A stretch of DNA of 64,000 bases from DTU015 sp012837895 (lineage in GTDB: Bacteria; Bacillota; Sulfobacillia; Fermentithermobacillales; Fermentithermobacillaceae). The notes under the pieces are model-generated. The model was not told where the DNA came from, searched no databases, and saw only the letters and a program-made list of their open reading frames with translations. Location: positions 421,953 to 485,952 of the forward strand of contig JBMNKH010000001.1 in NCBI GenBank assembly GCA_050952085.1. Reading direction: 5' to 3'. Shown here one piece after another: positions 35,180-44,714 of this stretch (within the stretch, counting starts at the first letter, position 1; each line of letters begins with the position of its first letter). Both the position numbers and the translations under genes were made by a program.

Positions 35180-37585
35180 TTAACTCACATGATTTACAGC
35201 CACATCTTGTCCTTGCTTCAAACCCTCAAGACAAGCAAAGGTCTCAAGTTCCCCGTTTCCGCCACCGGCCAGGGCCATGGTAAGCACCTGGTCCATGTGG
35301 GCTACCAGTTCAATATCTAATTCGTTCCGTACGTTGGATGGGATATCTTCCAGATCCTTCTTGTTGTCCAAAGGAAGTATCACTTTTGAAACACCTGCCC
35401 TATGGGCAGCCAGAACCTTCTCTTTGACTCCTCCCACAGGCAGGACGCGCCCTCTCAGGGTTATCTCGCCTGTCATAGCCAGGCCGTGTTTAACCGGCTT
35501 ACCAGTGAGGGCAGATGCAATGGCACATGCCATGGTTATTCCTGCTGATGGCCCGTCTTTGGGTATAGCTCCTTCTGGTATGTGAACGTGTATGTCCACT
35601 GTCTCATAAAAATCGGGTTCCAAGCCAAGGTCTGCACTCCTGGATCTCAGGTAACTCACCGCTGCTTGTGCAGATTCTTTCATTACGTCTCCCAACTGCC
35701 CGGTCAGGGTGAGTTTGCCTTTACCCTTAACAACGCTTACTTCACAGGGCATTATGTCGCCGCCAAACTCGGTTACTGCAAGGGCAAGGGAGACACCTAC
35801 CTGGTCTTCCTTCTCTGTCTGCCCGTACCTGAACTTGGGGATACCCAGGTACTTGTTGACGTTCCTGGATGTAACGATAACCCGCTTCTTGTTCCCTGCA
35901 ACCACATCTTTGGCAGTCTTCCTGCAGATGGTTGCGACCTGCCTTTCCAGGTTCCTCACCCCGGCTTCCCGGGTATACGACCTGACGATTTCCCTAAGCG
36001 CGTCCCTGCGTATGGTAAGGTTTGATGGGGTGAGACCGTGTTCTTTGACCATCTTTGGAACCAGGAACTGGCTTCCAATCTCAATCTTCTCTTCTTCAGT
36101 GTATCCAGGCAGGTTTATCACTTCCATCCTGTCCAAAAGCGGCCTTGGAATCGAATGGCTTGAGTTAGCCGTAGTGATAAACATCACCTTGGATAGGTCA
36201 AACGGTACCTCAAGGTAGTGGTCTGAGAACTGGTGGTTCTGCTCAGGGTCAAGTACTTCAAGCAGGGCTGCTGCAGGATCGCCCCTGAAATCAGATGCCA
36301 GCTTATCTATCTCATCCATAAGGAATACAGGATTCTTCGAACCTGCATTTCTCAATCCCTGGATAATCCGACCCGGGAGGGCACCGATGTAGGTGCGCCT
36401 GTGGCCCCTTATCTCAGCTTCGTCCCTCACCCCTCCAAGGGAGATCCTCACGAACCTGCGTCCCAATGCCCTGGCTATGGACTTGCCCAAGGAAGTCTTT
36501 CCCACTCCCGGGGGACCTACAAAGCACAGGATAGGCCCTTTGGGTTTACCCACCAGCTTGCGGATGGCCAGGTACTCAAGGATCCGCTCCTTGGGCTCGT
36601 CGAGCCCGTAATGGTCCTGATCCAGGATTTTCTTGGCATGTTCAATGTCGATTGTGTCTTCGGTCAGAACATTCCACGGCAGGGAAACCAGCCACTCCAG
36701 ATATGTCCTTACAACCACGGCTTCAGCTGAGGCTTGGGGCATTTTCTCCAGGCGGGCAACTTCCCTGAGCGCCCTTTCTTTTGCGTCATCAGGAAGGCCG
36801 GCCTTCTCGATCTTCTGCCTGAATTCCTCAGCTTCGCTTGGACCGTCGCCCCTGTCTCCCAGTTCTCTCTGGATGGCCTTCATTTGCTCCCGCAACCAGT
36901 ACTCTTTCTGGCTCCTCTCAATTTGCCGGCGTACACGCAGGTTAATTCGCTTCTCCAAACCTGCAAGCTCTATCTCCCTGCTGAGGACATCGAGAACCAT
37001 TTCAGCACGTTCAATTATCGAAACTGTTTCCAGCAGTTCTTGCTTTTCAGGAATCGGGATGGGTATATGGTTTGCAACAGTATCACAGAGACGGCCTGCT
37101 TCACTGATCCCCGTAATCGAAATCAGCGTTTCAGCAGGCACGTTTCTGGTGACTCCCACATATTCCTCGTACTGCTCCATGAGGCTCTTAACCAAAATCC
37201 TATTTTCCTCGACACCTGGACGCCGTTCATGCAAGTCTTCAACAGAAACCATGTATGCAGGTTCCAAAGCCAAGTACGAGGAAATCTCAATGCGCCTGAT
37301 ACCCTCCACAACTATGCGTAGGTTACCCGACGCTGTCTTGGCAACTTCCTTGATTATTCCCAGGGTACCTACGGCGTATATATGTTCAGGCAGGGGATCT
37401 GTAATATCAGTGCTCTTCTGCGCACACATGACCAGTTCCATTCCTAAAGCCCGGGCAATCTCCACAGCCTTGACTGACTTTGGCCGTCCAACCTCAAGGG
37501 AAATGGTTATACCCGGAAACACTAACACATTTCTTAGTGGCAAAAGCGGGTAGGACTTCCGTTCCGCGTCTCTTGCTTCACTCAT
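35180..37585 (-). CDS. lon: ATP-dependent protease Lon (LonA)
   Basis: 801 residues, the normal length. The N-terminal LAN domain starts with YPLLPLRNVLVFPG. The AAA module has Walker A GPPGVGKTS and Walker B FLMDEIDK. The C-terminal protease domain has the Ser of PKDGPSAGITM and the Lys of PVGGVKEKVLAAHRAG, the Ser-Lys dyad. Lon degrades damaged and regulatory proteins in the cytosol. ATG start with GGGAGGTGG. It is downstream of lonB, clpX, clpP and tig in the usual Firmicutes block, but has its own terminator and 320 bp in front. Confidence 0.97.
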   Translation of the reverse strand: MSEARDAERKSYPLLPLRNVLVFPGITISLEVGRPKSVKAVEIARALGMELVMCAQKSTDITDPLPEHIYAVGTLGIIKEVAKTASGNLRIVVEGIRRIEISSYLALEPAYMVSVEDLHERRPGVEENRILVKSLMEQYEEYVGVTRNVPAETLISITGISEAGRLCDTVANHIPIPIPEKQELLETVSIIERAEMVLDVLSREIELAGLEKRINLRVRRQIERSQKEYWLREQMKAIQRELGDRGDGPSEAEEFRQKIEKAGLPDDAKERALREVARLEKMPQASAEAVVVRTYLEWLVSLPWNVLTEDTIDIEHAKKILDQDHYGLDEPKERILEYLAIRKLVGKPKGPILCFVGPPGVGKTSLGKSIARALGRRFVRISLGGVRDEAEIRGHRRTYIGALPGRIIQGLRNAGSKNPVFLMDEIDKLASDFRGDPAAALLEVLDPEQNHQFSDHYLEVPFDLSKVMFITTANSSHSIPRPLLDRMEVINLPGYTEEEKIEIGSQFLVPKMVKEHGLTPSNLTIRRDALREIVRSYTREAGVRNLERQVATICRKTAKDVVAGNKKRVIVTSRNVNKYLGIPKFRYGQTEKEDQVGVSLALAVTEFGGDIMPCEVSVVKGKGKLTLTGQLGDVMKESAQAAVSYLRSRSADLGLEPDFYETVDIHVHIPEGAIPKDGPSAGITMACAIASALTGKPVKHGLAMTGEITLRGRVLPVGGVKEKVLAAHRAGVSKVILPLDNKKDLEDIPSNVRNELDIELVAHMDQVLTMALAGGGNGELETFACLEGLKQGQDVAVNHVS

Positions 37586-37905
37586 GTCTGACCACCTCCC
37601 GCATTATCCTCTTCATCCAACCACATCATATTGCCCTACCAAAAGCCTGAGTGACACAGTACAAACGTATTTCTGGTATTCTCTCATATTCTCTTTACGC
37701 TAGTGGAAGTCCTTCACGAGCCCATACCAAAATTGGGAATGCCTACCAGTTTATTCGTCTGCTCCTATATTGCCCATTCTTGCACTAAACTTTCCTGTGG
37801 CCACTACAAACGGAGTTAAAGCTTGTCCTCTACCAGGACTTTACCAATTGTTTCTGTTGCCCTAGGGATTATCTGGGATTATTGCTCAGCAGCCGGGGTT
37901 TATGT
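37586..37905. other. lon upstream region, no gene
   Basis: This 320-bp gap should contain the lon promoter and the lonB 3' end. I see no CIRCE element, no CtsR box, no hairpin and no ORF. The minus strand has several A/T-rich -10-like words but no convincing -35/-10 pair. Confidence 0.4.
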
Positions 37906-39546
37906 TTAGCTCAAACCTGAGGCGATTGCTACGTGGGTATCGCTAAACATTAGTTCGATAGCTTCACCAAGAGAGCTTACCGGCACTACCTGGATCCTGC
38001 GGTTGACATATCTCTCCTGCCAGTTTGCCTCGGGCACAAGTACGCGCGTAAGGCCTGCTTCTTCAGCAGCGCACAGTTTCTGCTCAACACCGCCAACTGC
38101 CCTGATTTCTCCCCGGATGGAGATCTCTCCTGTAAAAGCTGTGAGAGCCATGACAGGCTTTGCTGTGATCGCAGAGTAGACGCTCACTGCTATGGCAAGC
38201 CCGGCTGATGGACCGTCAACAGGTGTTCCTCCTGGAAAATTAACATGCAAGTCGTAATCGTAAGGCTTAAGGCCGGTATGACAGGCAAGCGCCGTAAGCA
38301 CATTATCTATGGATGATGTTACCATGCTCTTTCGCCTGTAAGTATGCCCTGATCTCCCAAGCTGCTCTTCTTCGATTACGCCTGTTACAGTTACCCGGCC
38401 CGTACCCGTATGTTCTGCTGCAATGGCCTGACATTCCACTTCGATAACCGTTGCAATCCCAGGCCCGGCTACAGCAAGCCCCAGGGCTAAGCCGGCCACC
38501 GGCCGCTGGGGAACCTTGATTTCAGGCTTCATAGCGTGACGTCCTTGGGATACAATCCACTCCACATCCTGCAGGGTTATTGTCTGCCTATTTTCCACAG
38601 CAACCAGGCCGGCTCCCAGCTGTACCAAGTTGACCGCCTCCCTGCCGTTTTGGGCATACCGTTTGATAAGTTCCACAGCTGCTGGCTCAATCCCTACACC
38701 TGCCTTGTCAGCTGCACCCAGGGCAACCAAGCCCACCTCTTCAGGTGACAGTGCGCGGAAAAATATCTCCAAACAGCGGGAACGCAGAGCAGGAGGAATA
38801 TCTTCGGGAGAACTGGTAGTGGCGCCGACCAACCGGAAGTCAGCCGGAAGCCCATTTTGGAAAAGGTCGTGCACATATTCAGGGATGTTCGGGTTGTCCC
38901 CGGAGTAATATGCGCTCTCAAGGAACACCCGCCTGTCTTCCAACACCTTGAGGAGCTTCTGCATTTGAACAGGGTGCAATTCACCGATCTCGTCCAAGAA
39001 CAAGATCCCTCCGTGGGCACGTGATACAGCCCCGGGCTTAGGCTGGGGAACGCCGGCAATCCCGAGCGCTCCTGCCCCCTGGTAGATAGGGTCGTGAACT
39101 GAACCTATCAAAGGATCTGCGATGCCCCTCTCATCAAACCTCACTATGGTTGCATCTACTTCAACCATTCTGGCATCGTGTTTGAAGGGGGACACAGGAT
39201 TTTTCTTAGCTTCTTCAAGCACCAGCCGCGCTGCAGCCGTCTTTCCCACTCCAGGAGGACCGTACAATATCACATGTTGGGGGTTGGGGCCGCAAAGCGC
39301 AGCCCGGAGAGCCTTTATTCCGTCTGCCTGGCCTATCACCTCATCTAAAGTCCGCGGCCGGGTTCTTTCAGTCAAAGGCTCACTGAGCCTGATTTGCCTT
39401 AGCTGCCTTAGCCGTTCCAGTTCCTTCCGAGATTCCTTCCCAAAGACTACTTTCTGGCTTTCCTGTGATTTCAGGAGATTCCAGAAGTAGAGCCCCATGA
39501 CTATTGTGAGAAGCAGTTGAAGATATATTAGAATACCTGCATCCAT
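37906..39546 (-). CDS. lonB: ATP-dependent protease LonB (Bacillus type)
   Basis: 546 residues. An N-terminal membrane segment (LLLTIVMGLYFWNLL) anchors the protein, as in Bacillus LonB. Walker A is GPPGVGKTA and Walker B GILFLDEIGEL. The protease domain has Ser in TPVDGPSAGLAIA and Lys in AVGGVEQKLCAA. LonB is a forespore-expressed protease in Bacillus. There is no LAN domain, which separates it from the neighbouring LonA. Start supported by AGGGGC. Confidence 0.93.
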   Translation of the reverse strand: MDAGILIYLQLLLTIVMGLYFWNLLKSQESQKVVFGKESRKELERLRQLRQIRLSEPLTERTRPRTLDEVIGQADGIKALRAALCGPNPQHVILYGPPGVGKTAAARLVLEEAKKNPVSPFKHDARMVEVDATIVRFDERGIADPLIGSVHDPIYQGAGALGIAGVPQPKPGAVSRAHGGILFLDEIGELHPVQMQKLLKVLEDRRVFLESAYYSGDNPNIPEYVHDLFQNGLPADFRLVGATTSSPEDIPPALRSRCLEIFFRALSPEEVGLVALGAADKAGVGIEPAAVELIKRYAQNGREAVNLVQLGAGLVAVENRQTITLQDVEWIVSQGRHAMKPEIKVPQRPVAGLALGLAVAGPGIATVIEVECQAIAAEHTGTGRVTVTGVIEEEQLGRSGHTYRRKSMVTSSIDNVLTALACHTGLKPYDYDLHVNFPGGTPVDGPSAGLAIAVSVYSAITAKPVMALTAFTGEISIRGEIRAVGGVEQKLCAAEEAGLTRVLVPEANWQERYVNRRIQVVPVSSLGEAIELMFSDTHVAIASGLS

Positions 39547-39687
39547 ATTGCGCCCCTGCTACTTAACGGTTTGTTTACGGCATTAGTATAGCCACGACAC
39601 GCTAACAAGATGTAGCAAACTGCAAATATACAGGGGGCAACCCGCTGAGAACACAGTGAGTGAGAAAAGGAAGGTTGGAGGATAAAA

Positions 39688-39722
39688 TAACCCCGGCAGC
39701 TCCAGAGAGGATACCGGGGTTA
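39688..39722 (-). terminator. rho-independent terminator after clpX
   Basis: A 9-bp stem (TAACCCCGG / CCGGGGTTA) with a 17-nt loop; on the minus strand TTTTATCC follows. It lies 29 bp after the clpX stop and separates clpX from lonB. Confidence 0.72.
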
Positions 39723-39750
39723 GAATATGTTTTGGGCCTTATGTGAGATC

Positions 39751-41013
39751 TTAGGCGGTCTCTTCCTTTGGCCTTGACTTCCTGTCTGCAGTAACGAGCA
39801 CCGGCGAAGCCTTGGATAAGACCACATCCCGTGTGATCACGCACTTCGTGATTTCAGGGCGGGAGGGCAGGTCGTACATGATTTCAAGCATTGTGTCTTC
39901 AATCACTGCTCTAAGTCCCCTGGCGCCGGTAGTTCTACGGCTGGCTTCCTGGGCTATTGCCCTGATTGCTTCTTCTTCAAACTCCAGGCGTACACCGTCC
40001 ATCATGAACATCTTCTGGTACTGCTTAACTAAAGCATTCTTAGGCTCAACGAGTATCCTCACAAGATCATCATCGCTTAGGGCATCCAATGTGACTATGA
40101 TAGGAACCCTGCCTACAAACTCAGGAATCAGGCCATACTTAAGCAAATCCTGAGGCTCAATCTGCGCCAGGATCTCGCCTATGGAAGTATCCCTGCGGGA
40201 TCTGGGCTCAGACATGAACCCCATGGTTTTCTGGCCTATCCGGTTCTGTATGATCTTGTCTATCCCTTCAAACGCGCCCCCGCAGATAAACAAGATGTTT
40301 GTTGTATCCAGCTGGATGAACTCCTGGTGAGGATGCTTCCTGCCACCCAAAGGAGGCACGTTTGCTATGATACCCTCAAGGATCTTCAAGAGGGCCTGCT
40401 GAACACCTTCCCCGGAAACATCCCGGGTTATTGATGGGTTCTCAGACTTCCGTGCAATCTTATCTATCTCATCGATGTAGATGATGCCCCGCTCAGCCTT
40501 TTCAATGTCATAATCTGCCGCTTGAACCAGGCGCAACAGGATGTTCTCTACATCTTCACCGACATACCCCGCTTCAGTAAGCGTAGTGGCATCGGCGATG
40601 GCGAAGGGAACGTTCAGGAACTTGGCCAAAGACTGGGCCAGATACGTCTTCCCACAACCTGTAGGGCCTAACATCACTATGTTGGCCTTCTGGATCTCAA
40701 CGTCGTCGCCATCGCTCTTGAACTTGCTTGTGCGCTTGTAATGGTTGTAAACAGCCACTGACAGCATCTTCTTAGCTCTCTCTTGACCAATTACATATTG
40801 GTCAAGAAAAGCTTTGATCTCTTTGGGCTTGGGAAGGTCTTGCAAATCGTGTTCAGCTTCTTCGTTCAGTTCCTCTGCAATGATTTCGTTGCACAGGTCA
40901 ATACACTCGTTGCAGATATACACACCCGGGCCGGCGATAAGCCGGTTCACCTGGTCTTGGTACTTGCCGCAAAACGAGCACTTCAAACCCTTATGCTCCT
41001 CGAATTTGGACAT
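39751..41013 (-). CDS. clpX: ClpXP protease ATP-binding subunit ClpX
   Basis: 420 residues. N-terminal zinc-binding domain CSFCGK ... CNECIDLC, Walker A GPTGCGKT, Walker B IIYIDEIDKI, pore loop GYVGEDVE and the IGF-type ClpP-docking loop region (IGQKTMGF). ClpX unfolds tagged substrates and feeds them to ClpP. It begins 15 bp after the clpP stop, so the two are cotranscribed. Confidence 0.97.
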   Translation of the reverse strand: MSKFEEHKGLKCSFCGKYQDQVNRLIAGPGVYICNECIDLCNEIIAEELNEEAEHDLQDLPKPKEIKAFLDQYVIGQERAKKMLSVAVYNHYKRTSKFKSDGDDVEIQKANIVMLGPTGCGKTYLAQSLAKFLNVPFAIADATTLTEAGYVGEDVENILLRLVQAADYDIEKAERGIIYIDEIDKIARKSENPSITRDVSGEGVQQALLKILEGIIANVPPLGGRKHPHQEFIQLDTTNILFICGGAFEGIDKIIQNRIGQKTMGFMSEPRSRRDTSIGEILAQIEPQDLLKYGLIPEFVGRVPIIVTLDALSDDDLVRILVEPKNALVKQYQKMFMMDGVRLEFEEEAIRAIAQEASRRTTGARGLRAVIEDTMLEIMYDLPSRPEITKCVITRDVVLSKASPVLVTADRKSRPKEETA

Positions 41014-41028
41014 CCTTTCACCCCAATG

Positions 41029-41628
41029 TTACCTAGCCGACTTGGTACCAGGTACTAGGATCTCGTCAACTAGGCCGTAAGCTTTGGACTCTTCTGCGTC
41101 CATCCAATAATCCCTTTCAGTGTCTCGTTCGATCTTTTCAAGAGGCTGACCTGTATGTTTGGCCAGCAGTTTATTGATTCGCTCCTTGGTCCTGAGGATC
41201 TCCTTTGCCATTATCTGGACTTCGGTTGCCTGCCCTTGCACCCCGCCCAGGGGCTGGTGAATGAGGGTTTTGGAATTAGGCAAGCAGAACCTGCGCCCGG
41301 GAGTTCCCCCGGCCAGAATTACCGCTGCTATGCTGGCAGCCAACCCCACACATATTGTGGATACCGGAGGCTTAATATGCTGAATCGTGTCGTAAATGGC
41401 TAATCCTGCGGTGACTGATCCTCCCGGAGAATTTATATATATCGACACTTCCTTATCAGGGTCTTCTGCCTGCAAGAACAATAACTGGGCTACAACCAGG
41501 TTAGCCATTTGATCGTCAACAGGAGTCCCGACGAATACTATTCTATCCTTAAGGAGCCGCGAGTATATATCGTAAGCTCTCTCGCCGCGTCCGGTCTGCT
41601 CAACAACCATAGGTACCAGATAACTCAC
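41029..41628 (-). CDS. clpP: ATP-dependent Clp protease proteolytic subunit
   Basis: 199 residues from GTG 41628, giving MSYLVPMVVEQTGRGERAYD; GGGGGTG sits six bases upstream. The catalytic triad is Ser in GLAASIAAVIL, His in LIHQPLGG and Asp in RDTERDYWM. The segment around the Ser (ASIAAVIL) differs slightly from the common ASMGAFLL. ClpP forms the 14-subunit chamber served by ClpX. Upstream lies tig, 181 bp away, with a likely separate promoter. Confidence 0.96.
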   Translation of the reverse strand: MSYLVPMVVEQTGRGERAYDIYSRLLKDRIVFVGTPVDDQMANLVVAQLLFLQAEDPDKEVSIYINSPGGSVTAGLAIYDTIQHIKPPVSTICVGLAASIAAVILAGGTPGRRFCLPNSKTLIHQPLGGVQGQATEVQIMAKEILRTKERINKLLAKHTGQPLEKIERDTERDYWMDAEESKAYGLVDEILVPGTKSAR

Positions 41629-41700
41629 ATGTTGCACCCCCACATCATATGATTTCCCAATGAAATTCCGGCTAGCACGTTTTTAGAAATTTCAAATACT

Positions 41701-41709
41701 ATTATACCA
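41701..41709 (-). promoter_or_regulatory. extended -10 promoter element upstream of clpP
   Basis: On the minus strand TGGTATAAT, an extended -10 (TGN plus TATAAT), lies ~75 bp before the clpP start. The -35 region is weak, as expected for extended -10 promoters. Confidence 0.45.
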
Positions 41710-41808
41710 TTACCTGCATGATATTGACTGCCTGCAATACTTGTCTGCCGCCACCAGCAATGCGAAGACTATCCTATATATGCTTCAACTGTATGCTTCA
41801 ACCTGGGA

Positions 41809-43305
41809 TTATTCAGGTTCACCGGCTTCAGCCTGAGTTTCCGGCGCCTCTTCCCCAGGTTCAGCTTCCTGACCGGTAGTATCCCCGGCAGTTCCGGCTG
41901 TAGTTTCGCCACCAGATGCTGATTCATCAGATTCTGGTTCTTCAGCTCCTGCCACAGATTCCGCCTTAGCTTCTATGTTTTCGGAATCGTCGCCGTTTTC
42001 CTGCTCTTCTACCGGAGGCAACGGGGTTCCCGCATTAACCGCGGCCTTCGACGCAATCAAGTTCAGGGCTTCAATACGCCTGAGCTGGCTGCGTATGTCA
42101 TCAAGTGCCCCTCTGATTTCCAACGTTGTCTTGACTGCTTTCGGATCCTGGTTCATTTCAGCAGCTAATCCTTCTACTACCTTGTCAACTGACTCCTCAG
42201 GCACTGGCACTTCTTCCTTTTCAGCCACAGCATCGAGTACCAGTTCGCGCCTTACATCCTGTTCAGCTTGCTTCAAGAATTCAGCCTGCAGCTCATCCAA
42301 TGAGACCTGGTTTAGCGTCAAGTAGTTCTCAAGGTTCATCCCTGAATCTGCAAGCCTGTTCATAAACCGCTCCATAAGAGTTCTGGCCCGCCCACTTATC
42401 ATGACCTCAGGAATCTCTACCTGAGTAGCCTCGAACAGTTCTTCTTCTACCTTTTCAGAATGCTGTTCACGAGCCATTCTCAGCCGCACTTCCATGAGCT
42501 GTTCCTTTATGTCTTTGCGAAGTTCCTCTGCCGAAGCTTTGCCTACATTGTTGGCTATTTCTTCAATATCTTCAGGAAGGTGTTTTTCGTACACTTCCTT
42601 GACTTCCACCTCAAACTCAACGGTCAAAGCCTCCTCATCCTCCCTGGGAGGATAAGTAGCCGTGAACCGCTTTACCTCGCCTTTGTTCAAACCAACCAGG
42701 GCCTCTCCAAGACCCGGGATGAAATTATACTCACGGCCTACTTCCATGCAGTTGAGGTCCTGATCAAATTCCATCTTGGACGTTTCAAGCGACTTCACAT
42801 GGCAGGTTGCATAGTTGCCCTGTTCCAGGGGCTTCTCGTCTTCCATAGGCCTTAATTCTGCCATACGCTGCCTCAACATCTCTACTTGCTCGTCAACATC
42901 CTCCTCTGATACCGTTGGAGTTTCGAACGGGACGGAGATAGAATTGTAGTCCCCGAGTTCTACTTCAGGCTTTACGTAGACAACTGCCCTAAACCGGAGA
43001 GGCTCACCTTCAACAAAATGAATGTCGGAAAACTCAGGATCACCGACGGGACTGATGCCTGTTTCCTCCACTGCCTTGATGTACTCCTGCGGCAGGGCCT
43101 GTTGAACAGCCTCGTCAAAAAGCTCAGCCCCGTAGTACCGTTGCACCAAGCTCCGTGGAGCTTTTCCCCGGCGGAAACCAGGGATGGTCACCTGGCGGAC
43201 TATCTTCCGGTATGCACTTCTCAGGGCTTCATCAACTACTTTACTGGGACATTCGACGTCAAGCGCGACTTTGGATCCTTCAAGTCTCTCTGTAGTAACC
43301 TTCAC
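41809..43305 (-). CDS. tig: trigger factor
   Basis: 498 residues from GTG 43305, with AAGGAGG eight bases upstream. The ribosome-binding domain has the signature PGFRRGKAPRSLV. The FKBP-like PPIase domain follows (~150-245; GNYATCHVK, YNFIPGLGEALVGLNKGE) and then the helical chaperone arms. The last ~75 residues are an acidic, low-complexity Glu/Ala/Gly tail, longer than usual. It binds the ribosome exit site and protects nascent chains. First gene of the tig-clpP-clpX block. Confidence 0.95.
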   Translation of the reverse strand: MKVTTERLEGSKVALDVECPSKVVDEALRSAYRKIVRQVTIPGFRRGKAPRSLVQRYYGAELFDEAVQQALPQEYIKAVEETGISPVGDPEFSDIHFVEGEPLRFRAVVYVKPEVELGDYNSISVPFETPTVSEEDVDEQVEMLRQRMAELRPMEDEKPLEQGNYATCHVKSLETSKMEFDQDLNCMEVGREYNFIPGLGEALVGLNKGEVKRFTATYPPREDEEALTVEFEVEVKEVYEKHLPEDIEEIANNVGKASAEELRKDIKEQLMEVRLRMAREQHSEKVEEELFEATQVEIPEVMISGRARTLMERFMNRLADSGMNLENYLTLNQVSLDELQAEFLKQAEQDVRRELVLDAVAEKEEVPVPEESVDKVVEGLAAEMNQDPKAVKTTLEIRGALDDIRSQLRRIEALNLIASKAAVNAGTPLPPVEEQENGDDSENIEAKAESVAGAEEPESDESASGGETTAGTAGDTTGQEAEPGEEAPETQAEAGEPE

Positions 43306-43570
43306 AGTCTGGTCCTCCTTACACCGTAACGGGATGAACACATCTCTTCATTATCCTCGAATCTAGTCCAAAACATCAGCTAGACGCAAGTGTTCTACAA
43401 GCTTAAGTATTTTACCAGAAAAGCCTAACGCAAGAAATACCATAACCCGCCACCGATTCCAGATACCAATTCTAAGGGATTTGAGTTTGGTGGGCAAATA
43501 GCTAAGAATTGGCCAGATCGGCTTCCTGTCGGCCGGCGGTGGCCTGGAATTTGCAAGTTGTAAGGTGCAC

Positions 43571-44074
43571 CTGGTCTCGATTTGACCGGCCGATAGCCAT
43601 ACCTGGGTTGAAATTGGCCGCTCATCCTGTCGACCTGGTCAAAGCTTGACCATGTCCGCCTACAGGAAGGCACATAGTGGTTCCGACTTGACCAACTCGG
43701 AGCTTGAATGGTCAGAAATCTACCACTACGCGCCGGAAACTGGTTCGGAATTGACCGGTTCCGATTACTGGAGGCTCAGGCTGGTCTCAAATTAGCCAAT
43801 ATCGAGCCTGATCTGGCTTTGGATTGGCCACTTCCAACCGAAACCTGGTTCACAGTTGACCGATGGAGCCCTCAGCCTCAACGGCAATGGTTTGGAATTG
43901 TCCAGTCCGGCTGGAGACCTGGTCCGGAATTGACCACTTCCAAAGCAAACCTGGTTCACTGTTGACCAATGCTGCCGCGAGGTGTACCGGCAGTGGTCTG
44001 GAGTTGTTCAGTCAGGCTCAAGAGATGGTCTGAAAGTGGCCACTTCCAACCCAAACCCGGTTTAGAATCCATTC
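43571..44074. repeat. array of 15 helically phased dyads in five ~106-bp super-repeats
   Basis: Each unit is a degenerate 18-bp dyad, best form CTGGTCCGGAATTGACCA (TGGTC-N7-GACCA), usually followed by CTTCC-N6-AAAC. Unit starts by eye: 43571, 43603, 43635 | 43677, 43708, 43740 | 43781, 43813, 43845 | 43887, 43919, 43951 | 43993, 44025, 44057. Spacing is 32, 32, 42 bp, repeated, i.e. about 3, 3 and 4 helical turns, so all dyads face one side of the DNA. Weaker copies may extend left to ~43465. No ORF crosses the array. The pattern suggests a protein-binding array, or nested terminal repeats of an old transposon. Confidence 0.75.
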
Positions 44075-44714
44075 TTGACATTTTTCGCCTTTAAGGAAAA
44101 GCAGCAAGTGATATGATGTATCGGCCCGTCAATAATGGCCATAGTCATCTGTTTCTTCTCGCCATGAGAAGGAATATGGACCCACTTGCTAAACTGAACG
44201 CAGTTCACCTGGTGTTCTGTTTCCAAGAAGCTCTCAAAGCTTTCTTATCATGATCCTGAGTTCTTTCTGGGCACGATAAGAACGTTATAGCTCTTTGAAC
44301 CACCATGGTTTACATGAGCTTTATGTCGTGTATGTTACCTTGTCGTCATACAACAACTCTGTAGATTAACAAATGATGGGGGTCAAAACACCCGGATCCT
44401 TGCAATCACTCATGCAGCTTACGAGGTTTCTATGGTCCATTCTCCGAGTCTCGCCCAATTCCGAGCTCCTCCAATAATCGAACCAAAGGATATAGAGGAT
44501 CCAAAAAGGATAAAAGAGACCATATCTTTCTTGTAGCTTTGCAACCACGATCTTATAGGAAAGCTACCTTCAGAAATCATGATGAATAAGTCGTAACCCC
44601 AGGAACAGCAAACAGGGTCCCTAAGTGTTGTGTTAGGACCAAGAACGGTACAGGAGGAACACCCGTAAACAAGGTTTCAGTAGAAACCATCACCAAAACA
44701 TCGTTGATACAACC
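44075..44714. other. intergenic stretch with no supported gene
   Basis: About 640 bp without a convincing gene. One 60-codon minus-strand frame (44366-44548) has no ribosome binding site and matches nothing I know. No tRNA, hairpin terminator or insertion-sequence end is recognised. Confidence 0.4.

Noticed and set aside
37586..37905. CIRCE or CtsR site before lon
   Set aside because: Neither TTAGCACTC-N9-GAGTGCTAA nor the CtsR direct repeat is visible on either strand.
43571..44074. CRISPR array
   Set aside because: Repeats are degenerate, the gaps between them are only ~14-24 bp and are themselves partly conserved, and no cas genes are near. Spacing alternates 32-32-42 rather than being uniform.
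44075..44110. Promoter at TTGACA after the dyad array
   Set aside because: No acceptable -10 sequence lies 16-18 bp downstream and no gene follows on that strand.
44366..44548. 60-codon minus-strand ORF
   Set aside because: No ribosome binding site, no recognisable family, and short enough to occur by chance in a gene-free stretch.
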